64,000 nt of DNA from Vandiemenella viatica (lineage: Eukaryota; Arthropoda; Insecta; Orthoptera; Morabidae). A program made the translations under genes and the position numbers. The notes under the pieces were generated by a model. The model worked only from the letters and a program-made list of their open reading frames with translations, was not told the DNA's origin and did no database searches. Shown here piece by piece: positions 11,401-22,608 of the stretch (its first letter is position 1; every line of letters starts with the position of its first letter). The stretch is from contig CM061921.1 in NCBI GenBank assembly GCA_031002005.1, forward strand, positions 142,509,283 to 142,573,282, written 5' to 3'.

Positions 11401-12348
11401 ATCGATTAAAAAAAAATTCTGTTGTTTCTGTCAAAGACAAAGAGGCGGTTACCATCTGTTGGACAGCCGTTTACCTCCATCACTGGCTGCCGTTGGGGTT
11501 TAACTGAAAGTTACATGGTTGTTGGCATTCGCGAGCTTGGCCGTGAAAACGGCGATGGTACCAGTAAACCTGAGAGGTGTCAGTACGCGGTGAAGAATCG
11601 CGGCTGTTGTGAGCGTGGCGCGGCTTCGGGGGCTGGCTTCGAAAACGAGAAAGTGTGCAAAATGAGGCTTGCTATGTAGCCAACTGCTGCGAAAGTTCTT
11701 CCATTCGCTTTGCAAGATGACTTACCTTGGTATTAGAAGGTAGCATGCCGATAGCATTAACATCGGCGTGCAGAGCAGTTGTAGAAACTTTCGTAATTTT
11801 GTCCGCTACTATTGCAACTTAATGTAGTGGTGTGTCGGCTTGAGTTTGCAAAATAGCTTGTACCTGTGAAGGAAATTCTCTTGCACTTGAGTGGCACCAG
11901 CTAGTTATCTTAAGTGTCTTATATACTGGGATGGTTTTCGGTCACCAAGCTCTTCCCCCAATAACAACTGGCGAACTCGCTGCTCTTCTGATGCAGAGAG
12001 GCGACGAATTAACTCGTTACACAAGTGTTCATATGAATTTTGAGGAGGTGGATTTATTACAATATCTTCCACTTCGGCTGCATATTGGCTGTCCAGCTAT
12101 GAAATTATATAAGCGTACTTCGTCGAATCTTGCGTAATGCCCGCGTTGCCAAATTGTACTTCTGCCTGCGCAAAACACAGTGCCGGTTTGTCCGGCCAGA
12201 AAACTGGCAATTTCACGGTAAGACGGTTAACAGATGTGCCGACCTGTGAAACTGTAGATTGCGGGGGTTGATGTTGAAGCATTTGCTGTCGCAGAATGTG
12301 ATTTTGCTCCTGTAGCTGGCGCAGTTGTTCTTGAAGTTCGTCCATCAA
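11401..12348 (-). pseudogene. Gypsy gag and start of protease (CsRn1-like)
   Basis: The frame starts at 12348 with MDELQEQLRQLQEQ, a short coiled coil, followed by VKLPVFWPDKPALCFAQAEV and NAGITQDSTKYAYII, the hallmark gag sequence of this clade. After a frame change the reading goes on with INPPPQNSYEHLCNELIRR and RQLLLGEELGDRKPSQYIRH, then decays. Near 11500-11420 the protease starts (GNRLFVFDRNNRI) up to FLIDT at the insertion site. Gag packages the element RNA. Several stops and frameshifts inactivate it. Confidence 0.82.
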
Positions 12349-12367
12349 TCAGAAAAGTTCTGATTTT

Positions 12368-12385
12368 TCGTCGTCGGGGTCACCA
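12368..12385 (-). promoter_or_regulatory. tRNA-Trp primer-binding site
   Basis: Minus-strand TGGTGACCCCGACGACG lies 5 bases inside the LTR. The first 14 bases are complementary to the 3' end of animal tRNA-Trp, the primer for minus-strand DNA synthesis in CsRn1-type elements. Confidence 0.8.
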
Positions 12386-12390
12386 ATTAG

Positions 12391-12718
12391 TGGGTTAAGT
12401 TGCCCATATAAACGATATAGCAGTTTGCAGTATGGGAGACGAGATTCTTATCAATGCATTTAATATGTCAAATTACACATACATGTATACGTCACATTAA
12501 ATTGAAACATCGCAACAATCTTTCTGTCGGCTTCACGTATTTTTGCGAGCGGCAATGTCGTCTGTGTATTTGTATGCCTCGCCAACTGTGTACTCCGGTT
12601 GTTTATCGTTGCCACGGTAACTGGTCAGCGAGCATCGTTGCTAATGTGCTAGGAGCCGCCGCGAAAACGACGGAACTGAGCTGACAACTGCTAAGGTCAC
12701 GATGTGATTCCGCCACAC
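12391..12718 (-). repeat. 5' LTR of the CsRn1-like element
   Basis: It runs TGTGGCGGAA to AACCCA on the minus strand, 328 bp, and keeps the middle section missing from the partner LTR at 6418-6636. The many differences between the two point to an old insertion. Confidence 0.82.
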
Positions 12719-12829
12719 ATCCTTTTTCTCTTCAAGTCTCCTAAATTCAATTCTGTATCCTGATGTGGTGTGTCAACCCTACATAGGGAAATTTCTAGAC
12801 CTATCTATTTTCATTTCTCTTTAAAATAG

Positions 12830-15120
12830 TTTTCATTGGCATTATTGAATTCCCTCTTGAATTCATTAGTCTTCCTGCTTAATATTGAGTAAATTTGAGC
12901 CTCCTCCTATCCTTAGTTATGTATTTTTTTCTGTGATCCATGGATCAGCATTTACAGTCTGTAAATTTCAGTTTCATGTAAAATTTCAGTTTCAGTTTTT
13001 CCACATCAAGGTTGTTTTGCCTGTGTATCTCACCTGTTCTCTTGACTTACAATATGCCCTTCATTACTATCATACTGCGACCAGAATCTGCCGCAGCTTA
13101 CAATCCATAAATTGATTTCTGAACACGTGTATCTCTTGGATTGGTAAAAGCATATTTTCTTTTGATATAAAATTATCAAACAGCTGTGTCAGAATGTCAC
13201 ATTCCTGGGAGATTCCAAGAGTCCTTTCCACCCTGATATTTAATGAACTGAAGTAACAATCTGGCACTGTAGCTATCGCCACGAGAAAAATGGAGGGTAG
13301 GGAAGTGACTGTTGCTCTCCTGACACGAGTCTAACATTTTGGTTCTACCTCTTTTAGAATCCTTCTACTCAGCTCCAACAATTTTTACCTTATTAACCAG
13401 CAATATACAACTGTGAAATTCCTTGGAGAAATCTAGTACTACACTATTAACTTGGCATCCATGAAAAATCTTGCATGCAGCCAACTAATTGAGATTCACA
13501 TGAATGTCCTTGCTAATTCCATGTTGCTGTTTACCTAACATGTATCAGACAATTCTAAAGTGGTTGTATATGAATCCTTCCATCAGTGTACCTATCACTA
13601 AGGTCAAACCAATCAGCCTACAATATTGAAATCCATTTGTCTCCCTCCTGTATGGAACAGGACTACTATGGCACTATTCCAATCATCTCAGAAGCAGCAT
13701 GTCTCCAGACTCAATCTAAATAATATTTCAAGGTATGATATAATGACACATCCTCTTACATTTAATTCATCTGTAATCGTAATTTCCATATCAGCCATTA
13801 TGCTTCTGTAGCTTTCCCAGTTTCTTCATGATATCCTCAGAATTAATTAAGATTTCTTTAGTTTATTTGTTTCTACTTATGTGGAGAACCTACTGCACTT
13901 ATTTTCCCCTACCATCTCTGGCTGATTGTCACTAATGGTCTCATTAAACCAATTACTTATGCCTATGCCTTTTTCATATCTTAGATCCCTACTTCTTCAT
14001 CCTTATGTACAAGTGTCTAAATACCTTCTCTTCACCTTGGTTTTCTGATATAAAAATCTTTAAATTAATCAGTGGTGCCCCCACACTAATAACAATCCTC
14101 ATAAATCCAACTTTAACATCTCTCTTTGTGGCTTGTTTGGCTGGTTCAAGTGTTCCATACTGCCATGGGCGAATCCAGTGAGGGGCAGGGGGGGAGGCTG
14201 CTGCCCCCCCCCCCAGAAAAAAATCTAGTTGCCTTCAGTATGCTTCTGCGATTGAAGAAGTGGCACTTTGTGAGATGAGAGATTATGCCTGATGAGTGTG
14301 AATCAAAATATCCTGAAAGAATACCGTGTGATATTGTCAAAGTTATTGAAAAATGTTATGAGAATCCAAGAAGATTAATGTTTACATAAAAAACTAAAAC
14401 TGAGTTATGATCATAATTATCTATGTAGTAGGTCTTTAGATTAATTGGTTGGAGTACTATATTAATCAGTATTAAAATTTTTCCTCAATGGGTTTGAGTT
14501 TTATTCTGTAAGAAATCATCATTTTACAGTCTCCCACCCCACTTCCGCGAAACCAATACGAGTTCCCCCCCCCCCCCCTCTAGTTCAAATCTTGCCCTCC
14601 TCTAGTTCTGATCCTGGATACACCTTTGCCTACTGCCATGCTGTCTCATAACCCTCTTGTGTTATCTTCTTACCAACCTTTACAATTTTGAGGTAGTGTT
14701 ATTTTCTTTACTCTCGGGCATAGAATAAAAATTTCTTCACCAATTCTTATTATTTTCTGCAATTTATTCCTCTTCCTCTCCACCGTCCTGAAGCTGTCCT
14801 TCCACATACTGAAACTTTCCCTGTTTTATCTCTTCAGTTCCAAAATATGTGTTCGCCTTCATCAGTAACTTTTCCAGCATGGTAAACAGCCAGAACCCAT
14901 TTTTGCCTTTTGAAGCACCACAGAAATCTACACCAATTAACACATTACTGTGACCTATAAACATCAGTGATCTTAAGCATTGTTTGCTAACCAGTATGAA
15001 AACACCTCGACCAATTCCTCCTATGCAGTGATCACCGAATCTAATCATTTTTCACTCCTTCCTTTAAACCTGACTCTAACCCTATAACATTTTGTGGTTT
15101 TGGCATCTATACCAGTTTAC
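12830..15120 (-). pseudogene. CR1-like LINE ORF2 remnant, split by a MITE
   Basis: On the minus strand the 14764-15048 frame contains GGIGRGVFILVSKQCLRSLM, the endonuclease block also seen in the LINE at 50.2 kb (GGGVFILVSKDYYSSLVFL). Further along, KVGFMRIVISVGAP (about 14100) parallels KDGFMKNIIGAGGT of the 49.4-kb copy, and LRLSLETCCF near 13700 parallels the reverse-transcriptase block at 49.2 kb. So the segment is a second, more decayed copy of the same LINE. Frames are broken throughout. The MITE at 14168-14630 interrupts it. Confidence 0.7.
14168..14630. mobile_element. MITE-like insertion with 10-bp target duplication
   Basis: Flanked on both sides by an identical 10-mer, TACTGCCATG (14158-14167 and 14631-14640), with LINE sequence outside. 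The ends carry imperfect inverted GGCGAATCCAG / GGTGTATCCAG. It contains two C-runs (about 14205 and 14565) and no open frame. The long duplication suggests a Mutator-like or related DNA transposon; the class is not certain. Confidence 0.7.
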
Positions 15121-15419
15121 CAAGTCTATTACGATTTTCATTATACACCTGTACCTCACTAGCAACGTACACTTGACTTGGTCACATTGCAATCTCCCCA
15201 CCACCTTCTTTTGTTATATTTCATCAGCCTACCAAACACTTCTCTAGTATTTATTAACAGGAACCTAACTGCTAAAACTGTACTTTAACTTTTTGAAATA
15301 CTTTGGATCACTCCACTTGCCAGCAACAGCAAATCTGAAAGTTTTTATTTGAATTTCAGTATGTGGTACTGGCATGAGCGAGTTAACTATAAATGATGAA
15401 CGTGCGAAAAGTGTAGGTC
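15121..15419. other. Unassigned sequence
   Basis: Nothing recognised; may continue the LINE remnant. Confidence 0.3.
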
Positions 15420-15720
15420 CGCGTCGCTTATGGTCCGCTACATCCTCCGCCTTGTTCCCTGCAGGGACGGGTGTGTCCAGGCGCTCACTGGATTCACGGA
15501 GATGGCTGTAGCTATAAGGTCAGGTTTCCGCATCGGCCTGGTCCGTGGCAGGCGCCGCATCCCTGTCACTCCCCGCGGGCACCCACATGGGTGGCGAAGT
15601 GTACCTAGCCTCACCATCCCCGATGTAATGGCGGGTAGTTCGAAAGAGTCTACTTCCTGAGGTGGTGGTGGTTTGCGTGGTGGTGGGTATTTTGGGGCGA
15701 TCCGGAAGGGCAATGAAAGT
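15420..15720. other. GC-rich island of unknown origin
   Basis: About 300 bp that is much richer in G+C and CpG than its surroundings, with open frames on both strands (76 and 104 codons) that overlap antisense and have low-complexity proline or arginine content. I recognise no protein family. It may be a fragment of an LTR or of a host CpG-rich element. Confidence 0.4.
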
Positions 15721-17327
15721 ATTAACTCATGCGGGCCCATTGATCGGTTCATTCTACCCTCGGTGCTTTGTTGTTGTATCTATTGAGCAATCTAAATTTT
15801 TTGCTATTCTTCAGTACTGTCATTATTATCGCAAAGGCCGGGAAGAGATTAGTTTTCTAGAAACGTAAAGCAAATGGGCCACGGTCGTTGTGAAGTGGTA
15901 ATTCCTCATACCTTTGAGTTTTTTCACTTTTTTTTTTAATTTAATCTGAAAATTTTATGGCTGGATCGTGAATATCAATTGATGCCACTGATGAACTTTG
16001 CCTGTTTGTTTGCTGAACAGTAACACAATCAAGATTTAATAAAATAATGCTGGTATCAGTATGTATTTATTTACAGGTAGTAACACATTGTATGCTGAAG
16101 TGACGCTAAAGTAAACACAATCATTTTTTGGATTCTGAAATTTTAGATATCCAGTCTTAAAGTATAAATTCTTCACTATCATTCATTCAGCCAAAGTGTA
16201 AAGCAAAAAGTTTGTTTCCTAATAGTTGCAGAAGAATGATTGACAGTATATAGATGTCACAACTTCCACGAGCACTATGAGAAAGAGGAATGGTTTTATA
16301 AATATCCTAGGTTTCATTTATTCTATTATTTATTTGTAAAAAATTTTGTCTCAAGATATAAATTGTAAGATATTAGATAGAAATAGTGACACTTATTATG
16401 CATATTGTTTTGGTAATAGAAAAACTACTATGTTGTTAAGTAAAAATTACATGTCTGTTGATAGATGAAGATAACACTATCAAGAGCCACACTGTAATTC
16501 ATTATAAGGATTTATTCTTTATATCTGTTAAACTCTGCAAGGGATGGATGGTAGGAATGTCATGAGGAAGTAGGGCTGTTTACACACATCATTGAATGCA
16601 CAGCCTTTCCTTGAATGGCTTGTATGGAATATCCATTCCACAATATTCTGACTTCTTGCAAAATTCATTATAATCAATCTTCTATAAATACTCGTACAGT
16701 CTTTGCATTAAATGTGGCCAACACACTCATTTTCTATCAGTCTTTTTTCACACAATCTGGAATCAATGTCATCCCAGGAAAAAGTAACGCAATGCTGTCT
16801 CCACCTTTTGGCAATCTGATTGGAGGATATTTCATTCAGAGCCATTTATGTTTCAGATTATTCACTTCCTTAGTCAATGCATGAAACAAACATGGAATTA
16901 AGCTCTTCCACTGATGATTCATAATGGTGGATTCGTTCATCAGCGTTCCCCTACATTTCAATAACACTTTAAATAAATTCAGAACATAAAACCTATCGCA
17001 AAAGTTGTAATTAACGGAATTAGATTAAAGCGAGGAAAAAAAAAAAAAAAAAAAAAAAGGCTCAGTCCTACAAATTACTACAACTGAGTAGCGTAATTAA
17101 CGATAATTATTTACATACTGGTTTTGCTAATTCCTTACCATAATATGTTACTCATAATGTGGTCTGCGGACAAATCAGCGAATAACCACTCTCAAGGAGG
17201 TAGAAGTTTTAGTACTACGAAACTACGGAAACAATAGATTATTTAAGAAAAGTATGTCTCCAAGACAGATTGAATGAAACTGTCTTCCTAGGCATCATTG
17301 ATTACAAACTGAGCAGTAGCTCATTAG
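15721..17327. other. Unassigned AT-rich sequence with a poly-A run
   Basis: AT-rich non-coding sequence with an A run at about 17034-17058. The run may be the tail of an unrecognised retroposon. Confidence 0.4.
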
Positions 17328-17400
17328 GTGGAGCGGGTGGTCCTGTGGTTAGCATTGTGGTTTTCTGAACCTATGGTTGATGGTTCAAATCCACATTTTT
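17328..17400 (+). repeat. tRNA-like sequence or SINE head
   Basis: GTGGTCCTGTGGTTAGCAT resembles a box A region and GGTTCAAATCC is a near-perfect box B, 70 bp in all. I see no clean acceptor stem, so I read it as a tRNA-derived SINE head rather than a working tRNA gene. Confidence 0.45.
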
Positions 17401-18003
17401 CAAATTTTTTTAAATTTATTTTTATTTCCCTTTTATATGTTCTGAACCTACACATTGCTTATGCCTATTATATTCGTTCCAAACTGCCTCAGGTAATAAG
17501 AAACTTAATGAATCTCCTATAACTTAAAGTATCAAATGATTTTTAACCAACATGAAAATAAAAACTTTTGCGGCTGCAGCGCTGAAAGGAGCTACTCTGG
17601 TTCCCAGCCACATCACAGTATCTGTTCAATTTCCAACTGTACACGTTTTTAGGAAATAATTATGTCACATTAGAACGAATTTCACGTTTCAGAAACAATT
17701 AATTTATCATTGGAATTAGGTCTATAATTTTGAGCCATCTCGATCATTAATTCTATAGGTCGTCTATTATGATCATACACCGTCGACAAAGAAAACAAAA
17801 ATATAATGTAAAAACATGAGAGGAAATCGCGTACAACCAAATATTAGTACTGTAACAAATTAAACGACCATGGTCACTCAAAAATTTACAACCAGATTAT
17901 TATAGTAGGACTAGCATAAATTCTTACATTACTGGTATAAATAAAGAAAGGTAATTGATAATCGGGATTGAAGCAGAGAGTTCTAAAATTACTGCTTTAC
18001 AGC
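17401..18003. other. Unassigned AT-rich sequence
   Basis: Nothing recognised. Confidence 0.4.
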
Positions 18004-18015
18004 GTTTTAACTTGA

Positions 18016-18270
18016 CCGAGCGTGGTGGTGTAACGGATAGCGTTCTGGCCTCGCATTCGGGAGGACGGCGGTTCGAATCCCCGTCCGGGCATCCAGATTT
18101 GGGTTTTCCATGGTTTCCCCAAATCACTCCAGGTGAATGCCGGGATGCTTCCTTCAAAAGGCCATGGCCGAATTCCTTCCCATTCCTTGCCCCCATCCTT
18201 TCCCGTCTCTAAAGACCACGTTGTTATAAAGGGACGTTAAACTGTTACAAAAAAAAAAAAAAAAAAAAAA
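18016..18270 (+). mobile_element. tRNA-derived SINE, copy 2 (youngest)
   Basis: The head holds TGGTGTAACGGATAG (box A) and a perfect box B, GGTTCGAATCC. The shared body follows (with CCATGGTTTCCCCAAATCAC and CCATGGCCGAATTCCTTCC), and it ends in a roughly 22-base A tail. A perfect 12-bp target duplication, GTTTTAACTTGA, lies at 18004-18015 and 18271-18282. Intact promoter boxes, the long tail and the perfect duplication make it the most recent copy in the window. Confidence 0.93.
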
Positions 18271-18489
18271 GTTTTAACTTGATACATGCAGGATTTAAAA
18301 ACTCATTACTTAATAAATCATTTGGCAAGAAGGATGTCGCCACTCACGTGAGTGTTCTTTAGTCTCATGTGTAAAGTGGAATGCTTACTTTTCGTCACCG
18401 GTGATAATCGACTCCAAACTAGACTAAACTGCAAAAATTCAAACACAGCCTACCAGTAAAGAAAGTTCAACAGTGCATTAGGACCGGAA

Positions 18490-18725
18490 GACCAAGCGTA
18501 GTGGATGAGACGTAATGCTATGGCCTTGCATTCGGGAGGATGCGGGTTTGTATACCCGTCCGTCTATAGAGATTTGTTTTATCTCTGGTTTCCCCAAATC
18601 AGTACAGGCAAATGCTGCGACAGTTCCATTAAAAATTCAAGGCTGAATATCTCCTAGTTCCTTGTCTCCAGTCATTTACATCGACGTCGACGAAGCATAA
18701 TGTAGTAAAAAAAACAAAAAAAGAC
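18490..18725 (+). mobile_element. tRNA-derived SINE, copy 3 (diverged)
   Basis: It aligns with copy 2 through GACCAAGCGTAGTGG, CCTTGCATTCGGGAGGA and GGTTTCCCCAAATCA, and ends in an A-rich tail. The box B is degraded (GGTTTGTATACC). No target duplication found. Confidence 0.78.
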
Positions 18726-19029
18726 AAACTAATAGTACCGGAAGAACATACTGTTAATCTAGTTAATGCCAGCTTCTTCCAAATTAACCACAGACAGCGA
18801 CTGTGAACCACTGAAAAACAAGTTAGGGCAATGATGCTTACATGGCTTCTTTTTTTCTCTTGTACCATTCGGGATTGGAATGCACAGCGAAGAGAATATA
18901 TTTGGTGATGAGCACCCTCTGTAACCTACCATTTTTTTGAATTGCAGAGTGTATATATAGGAATATAGATTTAGATAATGCTGTAGTGCTAGAGTATTTC
19001 ATACCTTATTTATTTATTTATTTTTAACT

Positions 19030-19250
19030 GATTAAGTCTCTTAACAGCGAGGTCTTTAGAGACGGGAAAGGATGGGGACAAGGAATGGGAAGGAATTCGG
19101 CCATGGGCTTTTGAGGGAAGCATAGCGGAATTTGCCTGGAGTGATTTGGGAAACCATGGAAAACCCAAATCTGAATGCCCGGATGGGTATGCGAATCGCT
19201 GTCCTCCCGAATTCGAGGCCAGAACGCTAACAGTTACACCACCACCCCTC
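19030..19250 (-). mobile_element. tRNA-derived SINE, copy 4 (inverted)
   Basis: The reverse complement of the family consensus. On the plus strand one sees GGTCTTTAGAGACGGGAAAG, GGAATTCGGCCATGG and GATTTGGGAAACCATGG, then the head at GTTACACCACCACC. Box B is altered. The A-tail equivalent is at about 19000-19030 (a TTTATTTATTTA stretch). Confidence 0.82.
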
Positions 19251-20580
19251 GGTATATTTCATACCAATGATGAGAAAGACAAGATTAGAGAAATAATGTG
19301 TGGTACTGATGATTATATGAATTCTTTCTTCCTTCGTGTCATTCTAGTTTGAGACGTAATAAGATCAAATTCCTCTTCACCTTTAATGAGTTTTGCCATG
19401 GTCAAACTGGAAGCTTTGATTTTGCAGCCTTGGAGCTGGTGTGGAAAAGGTTTTGTCAATCATGTCACAAATATTTTCCACATGGGTTCTTCTCCAATAG
19501 CTAAGTCTGGAGGATTGGCAAATAGGCTTGAATAAAATTACAAGCTGATTGGTTTGACATCAGTGGAGGGTATATTCATGGAGAAATATCTGTAGGGATG
19601 GAAAATGGTTTTCAAATCGGAAACTTTACTTTAGGATTGAAACCCTTACTTCATAGAGGTTATACACATACATTTCAGGAAATCCCTTCAATGCCTCTTT
19701 CAGTTTAAAATTTGGCTGGGTTTTCGCTGTATGTCACGTCTTTTTCAGTATCAGAAATACTGTATAGTTGCGCCTAATTCAATTCATCCTCTAAAATATT
19801 GGAAAAGTAGCTGAAACTCGTGATCTATCATTAATGTTGTTAACTATTAATTATACTGATTTATAACGAATCCAACTCTAACTCAAAACGATGTAGAAAA
19901 ATATGTTTTCCCGATCTTCGTCGATGAATGAACGTTTAATGTCTTGTTTGTTTCGATAAACAGAATTTTTGCGTGAACTACGTATAAGATTTTGATGGGT
20001 TTTTGAATAATGAATAGCTTCTGGTTCCGGGGCAAAAAGCGATAATTCTAAAGCTGAAAAATTTAAGTCACCACCATTGAAAAACTGCTATAGTTTACAA
20101 GTGCGATTAAATATTTCACCCACAAATCTATTTGCATGATTGCTGTACTGACGCTTATATGTATTCATTATTTCACCATGTTATTGGGGATTGGAATGCA
20201 CAATGTTAATGCTGGTGCAAATCACCCTATGCCTATTTCGACTATGTGAATTACAAAGTATAGATGTGAATATGAGCTATGCCAGGACATTCCATGGTTC
20301 CATGATAATGCCATTGTCACATTTTAAACGAAAAAACTATACTTTCTGTATGTTATTTTCTAATTAAATACAAAGCCTCAAGCTGTTTTTCTGTTCACTT
20401 AGGATGAAAATAAAATTTTCGATATTTATTTTGAAAACACGTAATGTTGTTAAGCCAATACATAAGTGATTATTAGGTTTTTACTACAAAAACAGACATA
20501 TAATAATAATTTTGCTCATCTCGTATTAATTTCTTCTATATATATATGTATGAATTATATATATATGTATCTAATACCTA
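19251..20580. other. Unassigned sequence before the NUMT, ending in (TA)-rich repeat
   Basis: AT-rich non-coding sequence. At 20540-20590 there is a TA-rich microsatellite-like stretch (TATATATATGTAT repeated) abutting the mitochondrial insertion. Confidence 0.4.
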
Positions 20581-20587
20581 TATATAT

Positions 20588-21294
20588 AATTCATTTATGG
20601 TTACCTAAGGCTCATGTTGAAGCTCCTATTTCTGGTAGAATGATCTTAGCTGGGGTGATACTAAAGTTAGGTGGTTATGGTTTAATTCGTATTATGAGGA
20701 TTATTATGCTGTCAGGTTTTATATATAATTATTTCATTATAGGGTTGAGTTTAATAGGTGGTTTAATAGTTAGATTAATTTGTATACGTCAGTTAGATTT
20801 AAAACTATTAATTGCTTATTATTCTATTGCTCATATATCATTAGTTATTGTAGGTTTAATAAGTATAAATTATTGAGGTTTAATTGGTTCTTTGTATTTA
20901 ATAGTTGGTCATGGTTAATGTTCTTCTGATTTATTTTGTTTGGCAAATTCAATATATAATTAATAGGGGTATACTTAATTTTATACCTTCAATATGCTTA
21001 TGATGATTTTTATTAAGTTCTTCTAACATAGCCTTCCCCCTTCTTTAAATATACTTGGTGAATTTTCTATAATAAATAGTATTATTTCTTGATCTATTAT
21101 TATATTAACTATTTTATTTGTTTTATCTTTTTTTAGTGCTGCTTATATGCTATATATATATTCTTATAGTCAACATGGTTTATATTTCTCTGGTTTATAT
21201 AGTTTTTCTACTGGCTATTTACGTGAATATATTTTAATAATATTATATTGATTGTCTTTAAATATTTTATGTTTAAAGATTGATTTCATTTTAT
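20588..21294 (+). pseudogene. ND4: ND4 3' part (NUMT)
   Basis: Reads HLWLPKAHVEAPISGRMILA and LKLGGYGLIRIM in the mitochondrial code, the conserved middle of NADH dehydrogenase subunit 4, and runs to an incomplete stop (T) abutting tRNA-His. The N-terminal part of the gene is missing. An in-frame TAA at 20916-20918 follows IVGHG, and indels between about 20935 and 21040 shift the frame before PPSLNILGEF. In mitochondria the protein is a proton-pumping membrane subunit of complex I; this nuclear copy is dead. Confidence 0.95.
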
Positions 21295-21359
21295 GCCTAG
21301 GTATTTTATATAAAATGTTGATTTGTGGTGTCATTGAAGTGATTATATCACCTTGGGCC
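21295..21359 (+). pseudogene. trnH: tRNA-His (GTG), NUMT copy
   Basis: Acceptor GCCTAGG pairs with CTTGGGC; D arm TTTT/AAAA; anticodon loop TTGTGGT with GTG; T arm GTGAT/ATCAC. The cloverleaf looks intact. It sits between ND4 and ND5 as in insect mtDNA. Confidence 0.9.
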
Positions 21360-21392
21360 AATAATGTATATATTGTCAATTGGTATTTATAG

Positions 21393-22318
21393 ATTTTTTT
21401 TTTATTTATTATAAGATTATCAATTTTTTCTGTTGGTGTTTATTTGATTTTAAATGATTCAGTTATTTTTATTGAATGAGATATTTTTAGATTAAATAGA
21501 TCTTCAGTGGTTATAACTTTACTTATTGATTGAATATCAATAACTTTTATGTCTTTTGTTATGTTTATTTCTTCGTTGGTTATTTATTATAGAATTGATT
21601 ATATACATGGTGAAAAAAATTTTAATCATTATATTTTACTTGTACTAATATTTGTTTTGTCAGTAATATTTTTAATCATTAGTCCTAACATTATTAGAAT
21701 TTTGCTTGGTTGAGATGGATTGGGCTTAGTTTCTTATTGTTTAGTTATTTATTATCAAAATGTAAAGTCTTATAATGCTGGCATATTAACTGTTTTATCT
21801 CATTGTATTGGTGATGTGGCTATTTTGATTTCAATTGCTTTAATACTTAATTATGGTAGTTGGAATTATATTTATTTTAGTAGCTGAGAGAAATTTTTAG
21901 TTATGTTGTTTTTAATTATTGCTGCAATAACTAAAAGAGCTCAGATTCCATTTTCTTCTTGACTCCCGGCAGCTATAGCTCTCTGCTTTGGTTCATTCTT
22001 CGACTTTGGTAAAGGCGGGAGTATATTTAATAATGCAATTTAATTTTTTATTAATGTGTAGTGATTTAAATATTTATTTATTGTTAATTGGTTGTTTGAC
22101 TATACTTATAGCAGGAATTGGGGCCAATTTTGAATATGATTTAAAGATAATTATTGCTTTATCTACTCTAAGTCAACTTGGTTTAATAATAAGAATTTTA
22201 TCTTTAGGTTATTATGATTCAGCATTTTTTCATTTATTGACTCACGCATTATTTAAGGCTTTATTATTTTTATGCGCTGGTTCTTATATTCATAATTTAG
22301 GTGATTTTCAGGACATTC
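21393..22318 (+). pseudogene. ND5: ND5 5' part (NUMT)
   Basis: The mitochondrial-code reading includes LLGWDGLGLVSYCLVIYYQN and AQIPFSSWLPAAMA, then ALVHSSTLVKAGVYL and FFHLLTHALFKALLFLCAGS, the core of complex I subunit 5. Between WLPAAMA and ALVHSS the usual APTPVS codons are lost: a deletion of about 13-14 bases shifts the frame near 21983. The segment ends after a GDFQDI-like reading, where the Copia element begins. Confidence 0.94.
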
Positions 22319-22512
22319 TGTTGGTAATTATACATTTATATTGGCAACTCTGTAGGAATATATTATCTATGCATTCATTCGTTTGTATACTCTATGCTGT
22401 ATTATACTATGGTTACAGCAAGAAGACAAAAGATGTGTAAGCAAAAGTTGATTTAATTTCTTTAATAAAAGTGGTAACTAAATATAAAAACAAGTATTAT
22501 TCTTAATATTAA
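22319..22512 (+). repeat. Copia 5' LTR
   Basis: Starts TGTTGGTAATTATAC, like Copia LTRs that open with TGTTGG, and carries an AATAAA at about 22463. It ends just before the primer site; the exact end is uncertain by a few bases because no second LTR exists for comparison. Confidence 0.75.
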
Positions 22513-22514
22513 AA

Positions 22515-22532
22515 TGGTAGCAGAGCGTGGTT
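22515..22532 (+). promoter_or_regulatory. Copia primer-binding site (initiator tRNA-Met)
   Basis: TGGTAGCAGAGCGTGG; the first 11 bases are complementary to the 3' end of animal initiator tRNA-Met. It starts 2-4 bases after the LTR. Confidence 0.75.
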
Positions 22533-22608
22533 GTTAAAAGGACTAAAGTGAAAACAAGGATTTTTTGTGTGCAAACAAGAAAAATATAAAAAGATCATCT
22601 ACGTGAAA

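Larger units (their letters stand above)
6418..12718 (-). mobile_element. Ty3/Gypsy LTR retrotransposon, CsRn1-like, decayed
   Basis: Two related direct repeats (6418-6636 and 12391-12718) bound remnants of gag, protease, reverse transcriptase, RNase H and integrase in that order on the minus strand. The primer-binding site (TGGTGACCCCGACG) matches the 3' end of tRNA-Trp, the known primer of the CsRn1 clade of Gypsy elements, and the gag and pol motifs fit that clade. Multiple stops and frameshifts show it is dead. A second element (9644-11396) lies inside it. I could not find a clean target duplication; a CATC is near both ends but not exactly placed. Confidence 0.85.

Noticed and set aside
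18016..18090. A functional tRNA gene
   Set aside because: The box A and box B are followed by a long shared body and a poly-A tail, with copies elsewhere, so it is a SINE head.
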